A DNA stretch of 64,000 bases from Sphingomonas sp. NFR04 (lineage in GTDB: Bacteria > Pseudomonadota > Alphaproteobacteria > Sphingomonadales > Sphingomonadaceae): contig NZ_FORV01000004.1 of the NCBI RefSeq assembly GCF_900114095.1, forward strand, positions 124,001-188,000. Reading direction: 5' to 3'. Both the position numbers and the translations under genes were made by a program. Every line of letters starts with the position of its first letter. Position 1 is the first letter of the stretch. The notes below the pieces were generated by a model. It ran no database searches. It was not told where the DNA came from and saw only the letters and a list, made by a program, of their open reading frames with translations. Shown one piece after another: positions 8,521-17,769 of the stretch.

Positions 8521-10383
8521 TCAGCGCTTGGCCGAGTCGGCCGCCTCGCGCTTGGCATAGTCGCCGGCGAGCACGTCGAAGGCGAGCTTGTGCTGGCCGG
8601 TCTCGGAGATCAGCCCCTTGCGGTTCCAGCCCTGCTGATAGATCGGGTGCTGGCGCCGCGGCGAGCGGAAGTCCTTGAGGATCCACGGGCTCATGCCCCG
8701 CAGGAACGGCACCTTGGCGGCCATGGCGAGCGTCGCGCGGTAATAGTCCGCCTGATATTCCTCGCTATACTTGTGCGGGCTGGCGACAGGATCGTGATAG
8801 CCGGCACGCGCATCCGCCCCGAATTCGGAGAAGATCAGCGGCTTGTTCGCGGGCCCGCGCCATTCCTGGCTGGCAAGGTCCTCCAGCGCATCGTCGGTGT
8901 ACCAGCCGTTATAGGTGTTGATCGCCATGACATCGAGGTCCGCGGCGAGCGGATCGTCGATCTTCATGATCTTGTTGCCCTCACGCCCGCTCAGCAGCGC
9001 GGCGGTGACCAGGCGGCTCGAATCGAGGCTGCGGACATCGGCGATCATCGTGCGCAGGAAGGCGTTGCGCGCATCGTTGGTTGGCGTTTCGTTGGCGACG
9101 CTCCACAGCACGATCGCGGCGCGGTTGCGGTCGCGGTGGATGTTCTCGGACAGGATGCGGCGGGCATCGGCCAGCGTGTCCGGGTTGTTCCAGTTGACCA
9201 GCCAATAGAGCGGGATCTCGCTCCACACGAGCAGGCCCATCTCGTCGGCGAGGCGGGTGGTCAGCTCGCTGTGCGGATAGTGCGCCAGCCGCACGAAATT
9301 GCCGTGCAGGCCGTATTTGATCTCGCTCAGCAGCGCGCGGGCGGCGGCGGGCGTCATCGCGCGTACCGGGTTCTCGCCCAGTTCTTCCTCATGCATCGAA
9401 ATGCCGCGCAGGAAGATCGGCTTGCCGTTGAGCAGGATGTCGGTGCCCTTCACCGCGATGGTGCGGAAGCCCATGCGATCGGCGAAGTGATCGGCGCCGG
9501 CATCGATGCTGATGTCGTAGAGCTTGGGGTTCTCCGGCGACCAGCGGACCAGCGTACGCGGCACCGGCAGCGTCGCTTCCCACTTGCCCTCGCCATCGGT
9601 CTTGCCGTCGACCGTCGCGCCGAGCGTGGGGATGCGGAACTTGACCGCGGTGTTCGCCGCCTTGGGCCCTTCGAGCTTCACCGATACGGCGATGTGGCTG
9701 CCGTCCGGCGTCAGGCGGACAAAGGCGTCGTCGACATAGGTATCGGGCACCGTCACCAGCGTGATGCTGCGGGTGATGCCGCCATAGGTCTCCCAGTCGG
9801 TCACCGGGGGCGGCACGTCGTTGGCGGTGCGCACCGAATCGACGCCGATGGTGATCTGGTTGCGGCCCGGCCGCAGCAGCTTGGTCACCTCGAAGGCGAA
9901 GGGGGTGTAGCCACCGCGATGCTCGCCCAGCGGCTTGCCGTTGAGATAGACATAGGAGCGATATTCGGCCGCGCCGATGCGCAGGAACACGCGGTTGCCG
10001 GGCTTGGGCGCCGTTGCGGGAAATTCGCGCTGATACCAGACAAGGCCCTGGTACAGCCGCATCTCGGGCGAATGGCCGATCCACGAGCCGGGCAGGCTGA
10101 CCACCGGCGATTGCTGCATGTCCTGTTCGAAGAAGGTGCGCGGCTTGGCCTGCATCACGTCGGCGGCGATCACGTCGGCGGCGCGGTTGGTGCGCGCGTT
10201 CGGGGGTTCGCCGTGGAAGCCCGCAAGGCCGTCGCGATACGGATCGATCGACCAGTGCCACGGGCCGTCCAGACTCTGCTGCTGGCGCAGATCCGCCGCG
10301 ACGAGCACGGGCTGCGCCCAGGCCGAGGATATGCCGAGAACCGCGAGCCCCATGGCCGCGAGCAGGCGCAAAGGCCGCATCAT
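8521..10383 (-). CDS. secreted glycoside hydrolase family 2 (beta-glucuronidase/galactosidase-like)
   Basis: 620 aa with a signal peptide (MMRPLRLLAAMGLAVLGISS, cleaved after AWA). Domain order is typical of GH2: jelly-roll sugar-binding domain (LYQGLVWYQREF, NGKPLGEHRGGYTPF), immunoglobulin-like domain, then the TIM barrel. The acid/base Glu432 lies in SVANETPTND and the nucleophile Glu520 in LIFSEFGAD. It is probably periplasmic and hydrolyses beta-linked uronic acids or galactosides; specificity cannot be set by eye. GGGAG precedes two adjacent ATG codons (10383 and 10380), and either may be used. No other polysaccharide genes are adjacent. Confidence 0.88.
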   Translation of the reverse strand: MMRPLRLLAAMGLAVLGISSAWAQPVLVAADLRQQQSLDGPWHWSIDPYRDGLAGFHGEPPNARTNRAADVIAADVMQAKPRTFFEQDMQQSPVVSLPGSWIGHSPEMRLYQGLVWYQREFPATAPKPGNRVFLRIGAAEYRSYVYLNGKPLGEHRGGYTPFAFEVTKLLRPGRNQITIGVDSVRTANDVPPPVTDWETYGGITRSITLVTVPDTYVDDAFVRLTPDGSHIAVSVKLEGPKAANTAVKFRIPTLGATVDGKTDGEGKWEATLPVPRTLVRWSPENPKLYDISIDAGADHFADRMGFRTIAVKGTDILLNGKPIFLRGISMHEEELGENPVRAMTPAAARALLSEIKYGLHGNFVRLAHYPHSELTTRLADEMGLLVWSEIPLYWLVNWNNPDTLADARRILSENIHRDRNRAAIVLWSVANETPTNDARNAFLRTMIADVRSLDSSRLVTAALLSGREGNKIMKIDDPLAADLDVMAINTYNGWYTDDALEDLASQEWRGPANKPLIFSEFGADARAGYHDPVASPHKYSEEYQADYYRATLAMAAKVPFLRGMSPWILKDFRSPRRQHPIYQQGWNRKGLISETGQHKLAFDVLAGDYAKREAADSAKR

Positions 10384-10461
10384 TGTCTCCCTGTTCCTCC
10401 GGTAAATCCCGGAGCCCAAGGCATTTTAGAAGCGCTGTAGTGGACTTACAACGTGGTCTGA

Positions 10462-11574
10462 TCAATCCGCCCCATGGCCTTTGGCGAGATAGTCGTCCGA
10501 TTGCATCTCGAGCAGCCGCGAGACGGTGCGTTCGAATTCGAACCGGCCGTCGCCGCTTTCGTACAGATGCTCCGGCATCGCATCGGCGGCGGCGAGCAGC
10601 TTGACCTTGTGCTCGTACAGCGCGTCGACCAGCGTGACGAAGCGGGCGGCCTCGTTGCGGTTCTCCGGCCCCAGCTTGGGGATGCCGACCAGAATGACGG
10701 TGTGGAAGCGCCGGGCGATGGCGAGATAGTCGGGTGCCCCCCGTGCCTCGCCGCACAGCCGCTTGAACGAGAAGACCGCTACACCCTTCACGCATTTGGG
10801 CACCAGGATCTCGCGGCCGCCGGGAATCGGCACCTGGCAGGTGGGCACGCGGGCGCGATCCTCGACCGGATAATCGGTCAGGCGGAAGAAGGCGGCGGAG
10901 AGCGTGGCGGTGGCCTCCGGCCCGTTCGGTACCAGCCAGGTATCGACGCTGCCGAGCCGGTCGCGGCGATAATCCACCGGGCCGTTGAGCGCGAGCACGT
11001 CCATCCGCTCGCCGATCAGCTCGATGAAGGGCAGGAACAGCTGGCGGTTGAGCCCGTCCTTGTAGAGGTCCCTTGGCGGCCGGTTCGAGGTGGCGACCAC
11101 CGTCAGCCCATGCGCCATCATCGCGGTGAACAGCCGCGAGAGGATCATCGCATCGGGCGGATTGTTCACCACCAGCTCGTCAAAGGCGAGCAGCCGCGTG
11201 TCGCTGGCCAGCGCGTCGGCGACCGCGACCACCGGGTCGGCGGTATCCTTCTGCCGCTCGACGTTCAGCCGCTCGTGCACCTCGAGCATGAATTCGTGGA
11301 AATGGACGCGGCGCTTCCGGCGAATGTCGAGGCTGTCGAAGAACAGGTCCATCAGCATCGACTTGCCGCGGCCGACATCGCCCCACAGGTACAGCCCGCG
11401 CGGCACCGCCGGCTTGCGGCCGGTGAGCTTCCACAAGACGCTCCCCTTGCGCGGCGCCGCCTGGAGCTCCTCGGCCAGCGCATCGAGCCGGGCGGCGGCC
11501 CCTTCCTGCTCGCGATCGGGGCGAAGCTCGCCGGCGGAGACGAGGGCGCGGTAACGATCGAGGACGCGGGTCAT
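10462..11574 (-). CDS. zapE: cell division protein ZapE (AFG1-family ATPase)
   Basis: 370 aa AAA+-type ATPase that associates with the Z-ring and, as the homologue of mitochondrial Afg1/LACE1, with respiratory membrane proteins. Walker A is LWGDVGRGKSMLM (residues 63-75), with Walker B LLAFDELVVNNP, the sensor region VVATSNRPPRDLY and a C-terminal FSFKRLCGEARGAPDY. It lies 84 bp downstream of sdhB on the same strand with a terminator hairpin in between, so it may need its own promoter. Linkage of zapE and TCA-cycle genes is common in alphaproteobacteria. Confidence 0.93.
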   Translation of the reverse strand: MTRVLDRYRALVSAGELRPDREQEGAAARLDALAEELQAAPRKGSVLWKLTGRKPAVPRGLYLWGDVGRGKSMLMDLFFDSLDIRRKRRVHFHEFMLEVHERLNVERQKDTADPVVAVADALASDTRLLAFDELVVNNPPDAMILSRLFTAMMAHGLTVVATSNRPPRDLYKDGLNRQLFLPFIELIGERMDVLALNGPVDYRRDRLGSVDTWLVPNGPEATATLSAAFFRLTDYPVEDRARVPTCQVPIPGGREILVPKCVKGVAVFSFKRLCGEARGAPDYLAIARRFHTVILVGIPKLGPENRNEAARFVTLVDALYEHKVKLLAAADAMPEHLYESGDGRFEFERTVSRLLEMQSDDYLAKGHGAD

Positions 11575-11592
11575 GGGGCAGGTCTACCAACG

Positions 11593-11627
11593 AAAACGAG
11601 CTGCCGGGCCGGAGGGCCAGGCAGCTC
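11593..11627 (-). terminator. intrinsic terminator after sdhB
   Basis: On the minus strand GAGCTGCC pairs with GGCAGCTC (8 bp, loop of 14 nt containing its own GGCC/GGCC pairing). The stem is followed directly by GTTTTCG. It is 31 bp beyond the sdhB stop. Confidence 0.65.
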
Positions 11628-11658
11628 GGTGTCTCTCAAAATCGTGAAGAAACGGCGT

Positions 11659-12441
11659 TCAGAGCACGCGCTCGGCGGCCATCTTCTTCACTTCGGCGAT
11701 CGCCTTGGCCGGGTTCAGGCCCTTGGGGCAGGCGTTCGCGCAGTTCATGATCGTGTGGCAGCGATACAGGCGGAACGGATCCTCGAGCTGGTCGAGCCGC
11801 TCGCCGGTCATCTCGTCGCGCGAGTCGGCCAGCCAGCGATAGGCCTGGAGCAGGATCGCCGGGCCCAGGAACTTGTCGCTGTTCCACCAGTAGCTCGGGC
11901 ACGAGGTCGAGCAGCAGGCGCACAGGATGCACTCGTACAGGCCGTCGAGCTTCTCGCGATCCTGCGGGCTCTGCAGACGCTCCTTGCCCGAAGGCGTGGT
12001 GGTGACGGTCTGCAGCCACGGCTTGATCGAGGCATATTGCGCGTAGAAGTGCGTGAAATCGGGGACCAGGTCCTTGATCACGTCCATATGCGGCAGCGGG
12101 GTGATCTGCACCTCGCCCTTGATGTCCTCGATCGCGGTGGTGCAGGCGAGGCCGTTCTTGCCGCCGATGTTCATAGAGCAGGAGCCGCAGATGCCTTCGC
12201 GGCACGAGCGGCGGAAGGTCAGCGACGAATCCTGTTCGCCCTTGATCTTGATCAGCGCGTCGAGAACCATCGGGCCGCAATCGTCGAGATCCACCTCGAA
12301 CGTGTCGTAGCGGGGGTTCTCGCCCGAATCCGGATCGTAGCGGTAGATCTTGAACTTCTTCACCCGGGTGGCTTCGGGGCTCGCCTTGTGCTCCTGGCCC
12401 TTGGTGATACGGCTGTTCTTGGGCAGGCGGAATTCGGCCAT
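11659..12441 (-). CDS. sdhB: succinate dehydrogenase iron-sulfur subunit
   Basis: 260 aa subunit that carries electrons from the flavoprotein to ubiquinone in respiratory complex II on the inner membrane. The 2Fe-2S ligands are Cys80, Cys85, Cys88 and Cys100 ([16 protein letters not shown]). The 4Fe-4S and 3Fe-4S ligands fall in [16 protein letters not shown] (171-186) and [17 protein letters not shown] (228-244). Length and motifs are complete. The sdhCDA genes are not adjacent: upstream lies a ClpP-like gene, so the flavoprotein and anchors must be encoded elsewhere. Confidence 0.97.
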   Translation of the reverse strand: MAEFRLPKNSRITKGQEHKASPEATRVKKFKIYRYDPDSGENPRYDTFEVDLDDCGPMVLDALIKIKGEQDSSLTFRRSCREGICGSCSMNIGGKNGLACTTAIEDIKGEVQITPLPHMDVIKDLVPDFTHFYAQYASIKPWLQTVTTTPSGKERLQSPQDREKLDGLYECILCACCSTSCPSYWWNSDKFLGPAILLQAYRWLADSRDEMTGERLDQLEDPFRLYRCHTIMNCANACPKGLNPAKAIAEVKKMAAERVL

Positions 12442-12541
12442 TCCTGAAACTTCCTCTTTCGCTTCGGCGCGACGCGTCGGTTTTGCGGCGCGGGCTATGC
12501 CTTTCGCGGGCGCAGCGCAAGTGCCCTTTGGGCCGCGGCCC

Positions 12542-13117
12542 TCAGATCACGTCGAGCACGAGCCCCAGATCGCGGGCCTCCTCGGCCTCGATATACCAGT
12601 TATAGGGGGCGCGGCGGCGCAGTTCCTCGAAATCGACGCGCGAGCCGGCGACCAGCGCCCGGAAGCCTTCTTCCTCGATCGCGATCGAATGCTCGATCTC
12701 GGCGAGCTTGGCCTTGAGGATCGCCGGCAGCATGCGCAGCGGGCCGGACAGGTCGATGCTGGAATGCATCTGCCGCTCGTGCAGCATCAGTCGGGTGCCG
12801 CGGGTGAGGAAGCGCTTGTCGACCGGGAAGCCCGACATGAAGGTGGCACCGGCCGAATAGACCGCAACCTTGCCGAGGAACAGCAGCTCGCGCCCCGTGG
12901 CTTCGCGCAGCAGCCGCAGTTCGTCGGCCATCAGCCGGGCGACTTCGGGGTCGCCACCGAGCGTGGACAGCGTGACCACCAGCGGACCCTCGCTCGGCGC
13001 GGCCAGCAGCTGGTCGCGGAAATTCCGGTACATCGCGTCGTCGACGGTGCCCTGCAGCCGCACATGCGGGGTGGCGAGCAGCGGATAGCGCTGGAGCGGG
13101 CTCTGGGAATCGGACAT
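12542..13117 (-). CDS. ClpP-like serine protease-fold protein
   Basis: 191 aa of the ClpP/crotonase fold. The nucleophile Ser88 sits in [10 protein letters not shown] and the histidine His113 in LMLHERQM, matching the ClpP order; GGD (54-56) forms the oxyanion-type turn. It starts at MSDSQSP; longer in-frame starts fall in a repeat. The protein is divergent from housekeeping ClpP and no ClpX or tig is adjacent, so it may be a non-canonical ClpP paralogue or peptidase. It lies 100 bp upstream of sdhB on the same strand. Confidence 0.75.
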   Translation of the reverse strand: MSDSQSPLQRYPLLATPHVRLQGTVDDAMYRNFRDQLLAAPSEGPLVVTLSTLGGDPEVARLMADELRLLREATGRELLFLGKVAVYSAGATFMSGFPVDKRFLTRGTRLMLHERQMHSSIDLSGPLRMLPAILKAKLAEIEHSIAIEEEGFRALVAGSRVDFEELRRRAPYNWYIEAEEARDLGLVLDVI

Positions 13118-13161
13118 GCGCGGCCAACCGGCGAGGGCGGGCGGAGTTCCGACCTTTCCAA

Positions 13162-13296
13162 ATCCTCCCCTGCAAGGGGAGGTGGCGCGCGCAGCGCGAC
13201 GGAGGGGTGTCCCCGCCGATTGTGAAGCCCGCCGCCCCGGCGTGGACACCCCTCCGTCAGGCCTTCGGCCTGCCACCTCCCCTTGCAGGGGAGGAT
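13162..13296. repeat. paired palindromic repeat (CTCCCC family)
   Basis: ATCCTCCCCTGCAAGGGGAG at the left is mirrored by CTCCCCTTGCAGGGGAGGAT at the right. CGGAGGGGTGTCC in the middle is mirrored by GGACACCCCTCCG. The pair fills nearly all of the gap between the C13 peptidase gene and the ClpP-like gene. Confidence 0.8.
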
Positions 13297-13302
13297 GAGG
13301 GT

Positions 13303-14277
13303 TTAAGGCTTCAGCGCATCCGTCGCCGGCGCGCCCACCGGTGCCGTGGCCGCCTGCGGCATCCGCGCCTCCAGCGGCCCCAGCCACGTGCCGACAACCT
13401 CGCCGATCGTCACCTGCGGCATCGACGGGTCGAGCCGCCCCGCACGCTCCCAGCCGATGATCGTCTTGCGGGCTTCCGCGGCAGCGTCGGCCAGCGGTTG
13501 CGGCTTGCGCAGCGCATGGTTGACCAGCGCATCGCCGAAGAAGGTCCAGTCATTCTCCGCCCGGCAGCCGAAGGACGAGCGCGTCGCCGAGGCCGCGGTA
13601 AGGATGGCGGTGGTGTCGCTCATCAGCCGCTTGACGAACGCACCCGAATAGCAGGCGGAAATCAGCAGCAGCCGGTTGCGGATGCCGAGCCCGTCGAGCA
13701 GCGCGGCCAGCCGCGCCGGCGGCAGCACGCCGAACCCCTGATCGCCGTCATGATAGGCGATGCCCGCGTCTGGCGCGCCGTGCGCGGTGACGTAGAGGAC
13801 CAGCACGTCCTGGTTGCGGTCCATCAGCTCTGCCACGCGGGCGAGCGCCAAGCTCAGCGCGGTAAGGCTGCCGGCGGGGAGGGCTGCGCCGCCGCGTCCA
13901 TCCGGCCCCGCCAGCACCAGCGTGCGGCCCTCCGCATCGTAGCGGCGGGTCAGCACGCGGCCGCTCTCACGCGCCTCGCGGGCGAACACCGGATCGCTGT
14001 CGAGCGCGACGCTGAGCACATAGGCGTCGACCACGCCCTTGCGCTCGGGCTGGAGCGCGGCGAGGGCCGTGTTCAGTCGCCGCTGGTCCGCCAGCATCAC
14101 CCGGGGATCGCGCCCGCGCTGGAGTTCGGGGCCGCTTTCCAGTCCGTCGATACCGTCGTCGCCAGACACGAGCCCCGGCCATTCGGTGCGATGCTCGGGC
14201 GGCTGTTGCTGCGCCAAGGCGGGAGCGACGCCGCAAAAGGCCAGCATCACGGCAGACGCACGCAACCAGAACCGCAT
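13303..14277 (-). CDS. exported C13-family (legumain/caspase-fold) cysteine peptidase
   Basis: 324 aa with a signal peptide ending at ALA-QQ (about residue 22). The catalytic dyad of clan CD peptidases is visible: His166 at the end of a hydrophobic strand (VLYVTAHGAPDAG) and Cys209 in LLLISACYSGAF, the spacing seen in bacterial C13 proteins. Clan CD enzymes prefer Asn, Asp, Arg or Lys at P1. Pro/Ala-rich residues close the C-terminus. It is probably periplasmic or lipid-exposed; substrate unknown. It lies on the minus strand and is divergent from the gene at 14396. Confidence 0.82.
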   Translation of the reverse strand: MRFWLRASAVMLAFCGVAPALAQQQPPEHRTEWPGLVSGDDGIDGLESGPELQRGRDPRVMLADQRRLNTALAALQPERKGVVDAYVLSVALDSDPVFAREARESGRVLTRRYDAEGRTLVLAGPDGRGGAALPAGSLTALSLALARVAELMDRNQDVLVLYVTAHGAPDAGIAYHDGDQGFGVLPPARLAALLDGLGIRNRLLLISACYSGAFVKRLMSDTTAILTAASATRSSFGCRAENDWTFFGDALVNHALRKPQPLADAAAEARKTIIGWERAGRLDPSMPQVTIGEVVGTWLGPLEARMPQAATAPVGAPATDALKP

Positions 14278-14395
14278 TCGGGTCGATCCCCCCGGAACAG
14301 GTGAACCGACACTCTTGCCCGGCGCAAAGCGAAGTCAAGCGGTGCCCCGCAGAATCGCATTGGAATCGATCGCGCCGCCCCCTATCGCTGGCGGC

Positions 14396-15781
14396 ATGCT
14401 CAAGCGCCTCCTGATCGCCCTCGCCCTTCTGATCGTTGCCGGCGGTGCCGCCTGGTACTGGCTCAGCCGCCCGGACCTCGCCACGCTGCCCGAGATCGCC
14501 GTCACCGGCCGCGAGCCCGAGATCAGCGAGCCGCGCTACCAGAACATTCCCACGGTAGGCGTCGCAAAGGCGGTCGGCTGGCCGGCGGGCGCGATGCCCA
14601 AGGCCGCGGCGGGCCTCAAGGTGCAGGCCTTTGCCGGCAAGCTCGATCACCCGCGCTGGCTGTACCAGCTGCCCAATGGCGACATCCTGGTCGCCGAGAG
14701 CAACTCGCCGGCGCGCGACAAGGGCGGCATCACCGGCTGGGTGATGGGCATGCTGATGAACAAGGCGGGTGCCGGCGGCGCCTCGGCCAATCGCATCACC
14801 CTGCTGCGCGACAGCGACGGCGACGGCGTGGCGGATATGCGCACCGTATTCCTTACCGGGCTCAACTCGCCGAGCGGGATGACGCTGGCGGACGGGTCGC
14901 TCTACATCGCCAATACCGATTCGCTGGTGCGATACCCCTATCTGGAGGGGCAGACCAAGATCACCGCCAAGCCCGAGAAGATCCTGTCGCTGCCCGGCGG
15001 CGGCAATCACTGGGCACGCAACGTGGTGGCCTCGCTCGACGGCAAGCATCTCTATGTGAGCATCGGCTCGTCGTCGAACATCGCTGAGGACGGGCTGGAA
15101 GCCGAGGGCCCGATCTACACCGCCGGCAGCCCCGGCCAGATGGCCGCAGCCGCCGCACAGCCGACCAATCGCGCCGTGATCCTCGAGGTCGATCCCGCCA
15201 CCAAGACCAGCCGGATCTTCGCCTGGGGCATCCGCAACGCCAATGGCATGGCGTTCGAGCCCAAGACCCAGGCGCTATGGGCCGTGGTGAACGAGCGCGA
15301 CATGCTCGGCTCGGACATGCCGCCGGACTATATGAGCCGCGTCGATCTCGGCGCCTTCTTCGGCTGGCCCTGGCAATATTGGGGCGGCTATGAGGACAAG
15401 CGTGTCGAGCCCGGCCGCCCGGACCTGCGCGAATATGTCCGCCGCCCGGACTTCGCGCTGGGCGCCCACACCGCCCCGCTGGGGCTGACCTTCGCCGACG
15501 GCGCGCGGCCGGGCGGCGCCTACACCAACGGCGCGTTTGTGGGGCTGCATGGGTCGTGGAACCGCCAGCCGCCCTCGGGCTACAAGGTCGTGTTCGTGCC
15601 GTTCGGAGACAACGGCTTCCCCGCCAAGGGCGCCAAGCTGCAGGATGTGCTGACCGGCTTCCTCAACGCCAAGGGCGAGGCGCAGGGCCGGCCGGTGGCG
15701 GTGATCACCGGCGCGGGCGGTGCACTGCTGGTGGCGGACGATGTCGGCAATACGATCTGGCGGGTGAGCGCGGCGCGCTGA
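14396..15781 (+). CDS. membrane-anchored sorbosone dehydrogenase-like (PQQ-type sugar dehydrogenase) beta-propeller
   Basis: 461 aa. An uncleaved N-terminal anchor (residues 5-23, LLIALALLIVAGGAAWYWL) precedes a six-bladed propeller of the L-sorbosone/glucose dehydrogenase family. Characteristic stretches are HPRWLYQLPNGDILVAE, DSDGDGVAD (possible calcium site), GGGNHWARNV, WGIRNANGMAFEP and VGLHGSWNR. Proteins of this family oxidise sugars or aldehydes in the periplasm using PQQ, but many members have no proven activity. There are no PQQ synthesis genes in the window. Confidence 0.85.
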   Translation: MLKRLLIALALLIVAGGAAWYWLSRPDLATLPEIAVTGREPEISEPRYQNIPTVGVAKAVGWPAGAMPKAAAGLKVQAFAGKLDHPRWLYQLPNGDILVAESNSPARDKGGITGWVMGMLMNKAGAGGASANRITLLRDSDGDGVADMRTVFLTGLNSPSGMTLADGSLYIANTDSLVRYPYLEGQTKITAKPEKILSLPGGGNHWARNVVASLDGKHLYVSIGSSSNIAEDGLEAEGPIYTAGSPGQMAAAAAQPTNRAVILEVDPATKTSRIFAWGIRNANGMAFEPKTQALWAVVNERDMLGSDMPPDYMSRVDLGAFFGWPWQYWGGYEDKRVEPGRPDLREYVRRPDFALGAHTAPLGLTFADGARPGGAYTNGAFVGLHGSWNRQPPSGYKVVFVPFGDNGFPAKGAKLQDVLTGFLNAKGEAQGRPVAVITGAGGALLVADDVGNTIWRVSAAR

Positions 15782-15795
15782 CCCGCCCCGGGGTC

Positions 15796-16101
15796 TCAGG
15801 CGAGCAGCCGGGGGCCTTCCTTCGCCAGCATCTCGCGCACCTTGCCGGCGAACAGCGCGAGCATGCCGGGGAGCGCGATCTCGGCATGCACCTGCGTGTC
15901 AGCCACGTCGAGCCGGCTCGTCACCGTCTGGCCCATCGCGGCGACGGTGAAGTGGAGGCTGTCGCCTTCCCAGCGATGCTCGACGGTGGCACCGCCGGGG
16001 ATCTTGTCGGCCAGCCGACCGATCTTCGAATCGATCCGAGCGCGGGCGCCTTCGCGGCCGAGCTGGTGGGGAATGTCGACGCTGATCGTCTGTGGGGTCA
16101 T
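15796..16101 (-). CDS. polyhydroxyalkanoic acid system protein
   Basis: 101 aa matching the small PHA_gran_rgn family by its pattern [17 protein letters not shown], a central [12 protein letters not shown] and a C-terminal [17 protein letters not shown]. Members are thought to associate with PHA granules or their regulation. The start overlaps the end of the upstream VOC gene by four bases (ATGA), showing translational coupling. phaB at 55892 supports a PHA-storing host. Confidence 0.8.
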   Translation of the reverse strand: MTPQTISVDIPHQLGREGARARIDSKIGRLADKIPGGATVEHRWEGDSLHFTVAAMGQTVTSRLDVADTQVHAEIALPGMLALFAGKVREMLAKEGPRLLA

Positions 16102-16514
16102 TTTGCGAATACCATGGCGTCATCGGCGAACGCCTTGAATTCCAGGGCGTTCCAGCTGGGATCGCGGAAGAACATCGTCGCTTGCTCGCCGACCTGGCCC
16201 TGGAAGCGGATATGCGGCGCGATTCCGAAGGCGACGCCGGCGGCCTCCAGCCTGGCGGCGAGCGCGTGCCAGTCCTCCATCGTCAGCACCACGCCGAAAT
16301 GCGGCACGGGCACGTCATGGCCATCGACCGGGTTGGTGGTCGCAACCGGTTTCGCGGCGGCATCGAGGTGCGCGACGATCTGGTGGCCGAACAGGTCGAA
16401 GTCGACCCACTGCTTCGACGAGCGTCCTTCGGGGCAGCCTAGCAACTCACCATAAAAGGCGCGGGCGGCGGCGAGGTCGTGGACCGGGAAGGCGAGATGG
16501 AAGGGGCGTGGCAT
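16098..16514 (-). CDS. VOC (glyoxalase/bleomycin-resistance fold) protein
   Basis: 138 aa with two beta-alpha-beta-beta-beta modules. The N-terminal [21 protein letters not shown] supplies the first His, VPHFGVVL the second and [13 protein letters not shown] the Glu of the usual metal site. These proteins are dioxygenases, isomerases or binding proteins; the [17 protein letters not shown] pattern resembles dioxygenase-like members. It is coupled by ATGA to the PHA-system gene. Substrate unknown. Confidence 0.85.
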   Translation of the reverse strand: MPRPFHLAFPVHDLAAARAFYGELLGCPEGRSSKQWVDFDLFGHQIVAHLDAAAKPVATTNPVDGHDVPVPHFGVVLTMEDWHALAARLEAAGVAFGIAPHIRFQGQVGEQATMFFRDPSWNALEFKAFADDAMVFAK

Positions 16515-16565
16515 AGGCTTGGCTTAGCGCCGGGGCGGGGTGCGGACAACGGTGCGGCCTTTTGA

Positions 16566-16770
16566 TTTCACGCGAAGGCGCGAAGGCGCGGAGAAGAGAA
16601 GGTAGTTCGCGCAGAGGCGCAGAGAGCGCAGAGGGTGCAGTTCTCGCGACGGGCAGGAACTCCAATGCGGGTTGAGATTCAGCGCCTGCGGCGAGGCGAT
16701 CGCGCTCTGCGCTCTCTGTGCCTCCGCGTGAAACACTCTTTCCTTCGCGCCCCCGCGCCTTCGCGTGAAA
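16566..16770. repeat. 205-bp element with perfect 17-bp terminal inverted repeats
   Basis: The ends TTTCACGCGAAGGCGCG (16566-16582) and CGCGCCTTCGCGTGAAA (16754-16770) are exact reverse complements. Inner copies GCGCAGAGAGCGCAGAG and CTCTGCGCTCTCTGTGC are also inverted. It contains no reading frame of note. It fills the gap between the VOC gene and the hydroxylase gene, whose stop codon lies 17 bp away. Confidence 0.75.
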
Positions 16771-16787
16771 CACAAAGAATCCAGCAC

Positions 16788-17609
16788 TCACCCGTCGGCG
16801 AGCTGCTCGCCGCGATGCCAGCGGCACAGGTTCGCCCGCGCCTCCTGCACGAAGGCCGAGCGGCGCAGCACGCCGAGCAGCGTATCGGCGATCCAGCGGC
16901 CGGGGTTGCGCAAGGGGCGGCGGAACTGGATCAGCAGCACGATGCGGGTATGGGCGCTGTCGTTCCACACCTCGTGATCATAGGTGTCGTCGAACACCAG
17001 CGTTTCGCCCTCGGCCCAGCGGACGGTGCGACTGCCGATCCGCATGCGGACGTCGCCGTCGCGCGGCACGACCAGGCCCATATGGCAGGTGAGCAGCCCC
17101 TTGGTGACGCCGCGATGCGCCGGGATGTGGGTGCCGGGCGCGAGGATCGAGAACATCGCGCTGTTGAGGCCGGGCACCTGCTCGATCAGCCGCGAGGTGT
17201 GGGGGCAGCGCGCGAGATTCTCGTCGACCCGGTAGCCATAGCCCCAGAGGAACAGGCTGCGCCATTTGCCGAGCGGTGCGATCGCGCGGTGATCGGGGGA
17301 AATGGCCGCGAGCGAGGGCGCGCCGGGCTGGGTGCCGATCGCCGCCAGCGCCTCGTCGCGAATCGCTTCCCAGTCGGCCCGGAGCGCGGCGGTCCAGGGG
17401 AAGGCGCGCATGTCGAGTACGGGCGTGTTGGGGACGAGCGAGGAGGCCGCGATCAGCCGGTCGAAGGTGCCGCGTAGATGCTTGCCCCAGCGCAGCAGCA
17501 ACGGGCGGGGGCTGGGGCGAGCCTCGGGAAGGCGGGCGATTTCGCCCACTCGCCCGATCGGCGCCTCGCTGGTGGCAATGTCCACGCGCAACTTCCCCGC
17601 AGCTTCCAC
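16788..17609 (-). CDS. aspartyl/asparaginyl beta-hydroxylase family protein (LpxO-like)
   Basis: 273 aa Fe(II)/2-oxoglutarate dioxygenase-like protein. The iron-ligand histidines of the AspH/LpxO family are present as His165 (IPAHRGVTKGLLTCHMGL) and His212 (FDDTYDHEVWN). In this family the substrate is either a protein Asp/Asn or the acyl chain of lipid A (LpxO). LpxO would be consistent with a sphingomonad only if lipid A is made, since these bacteria carry glycosphingolipids in the outer leaflet, so the substrate is open. Its promoter region is shared with the divergent M16 gene. Confidence 0.82.
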   Translation of the reverse strand: MEAAGKLRVDIATSEAPIGRVGEIARLPEARPSPRPLLLRWGKHLRGTFDRLIAASSLVPNTPVLDMRAFPWTAALRADWEAIRDEALAAIGTQPGAPSLAAISPDHRAIAPLGKWRSLFLWGYGYRVDENLARCPHTSRLIEQVPGLNSAMFSILAPGTHIPAHRGVTKGLLTCHMGLVVPRDGDVRMRIGSRTVRWAEGETLVFDDTYDHEVWNDSAHTRIVLLIQFRRPLRNPGRWIADTLLGVLRRSAFVQEARANLCRWHRGEQLADG

Positions 17610-17769
17610 GTTACGCCCGGACTTCGGTGCTGCAACGCAACAATCTTCGCCACCGGTCTAGGCCGTCACTTGGGTCCAAAACATGGCGCTGCCGTGGAGT
17701 CTTGTGGCGTACATCCGGCAGAAAGGTTGCGGGTGGCATGGCGACCCACTCGCCTCTAGAAAGGGCTTC

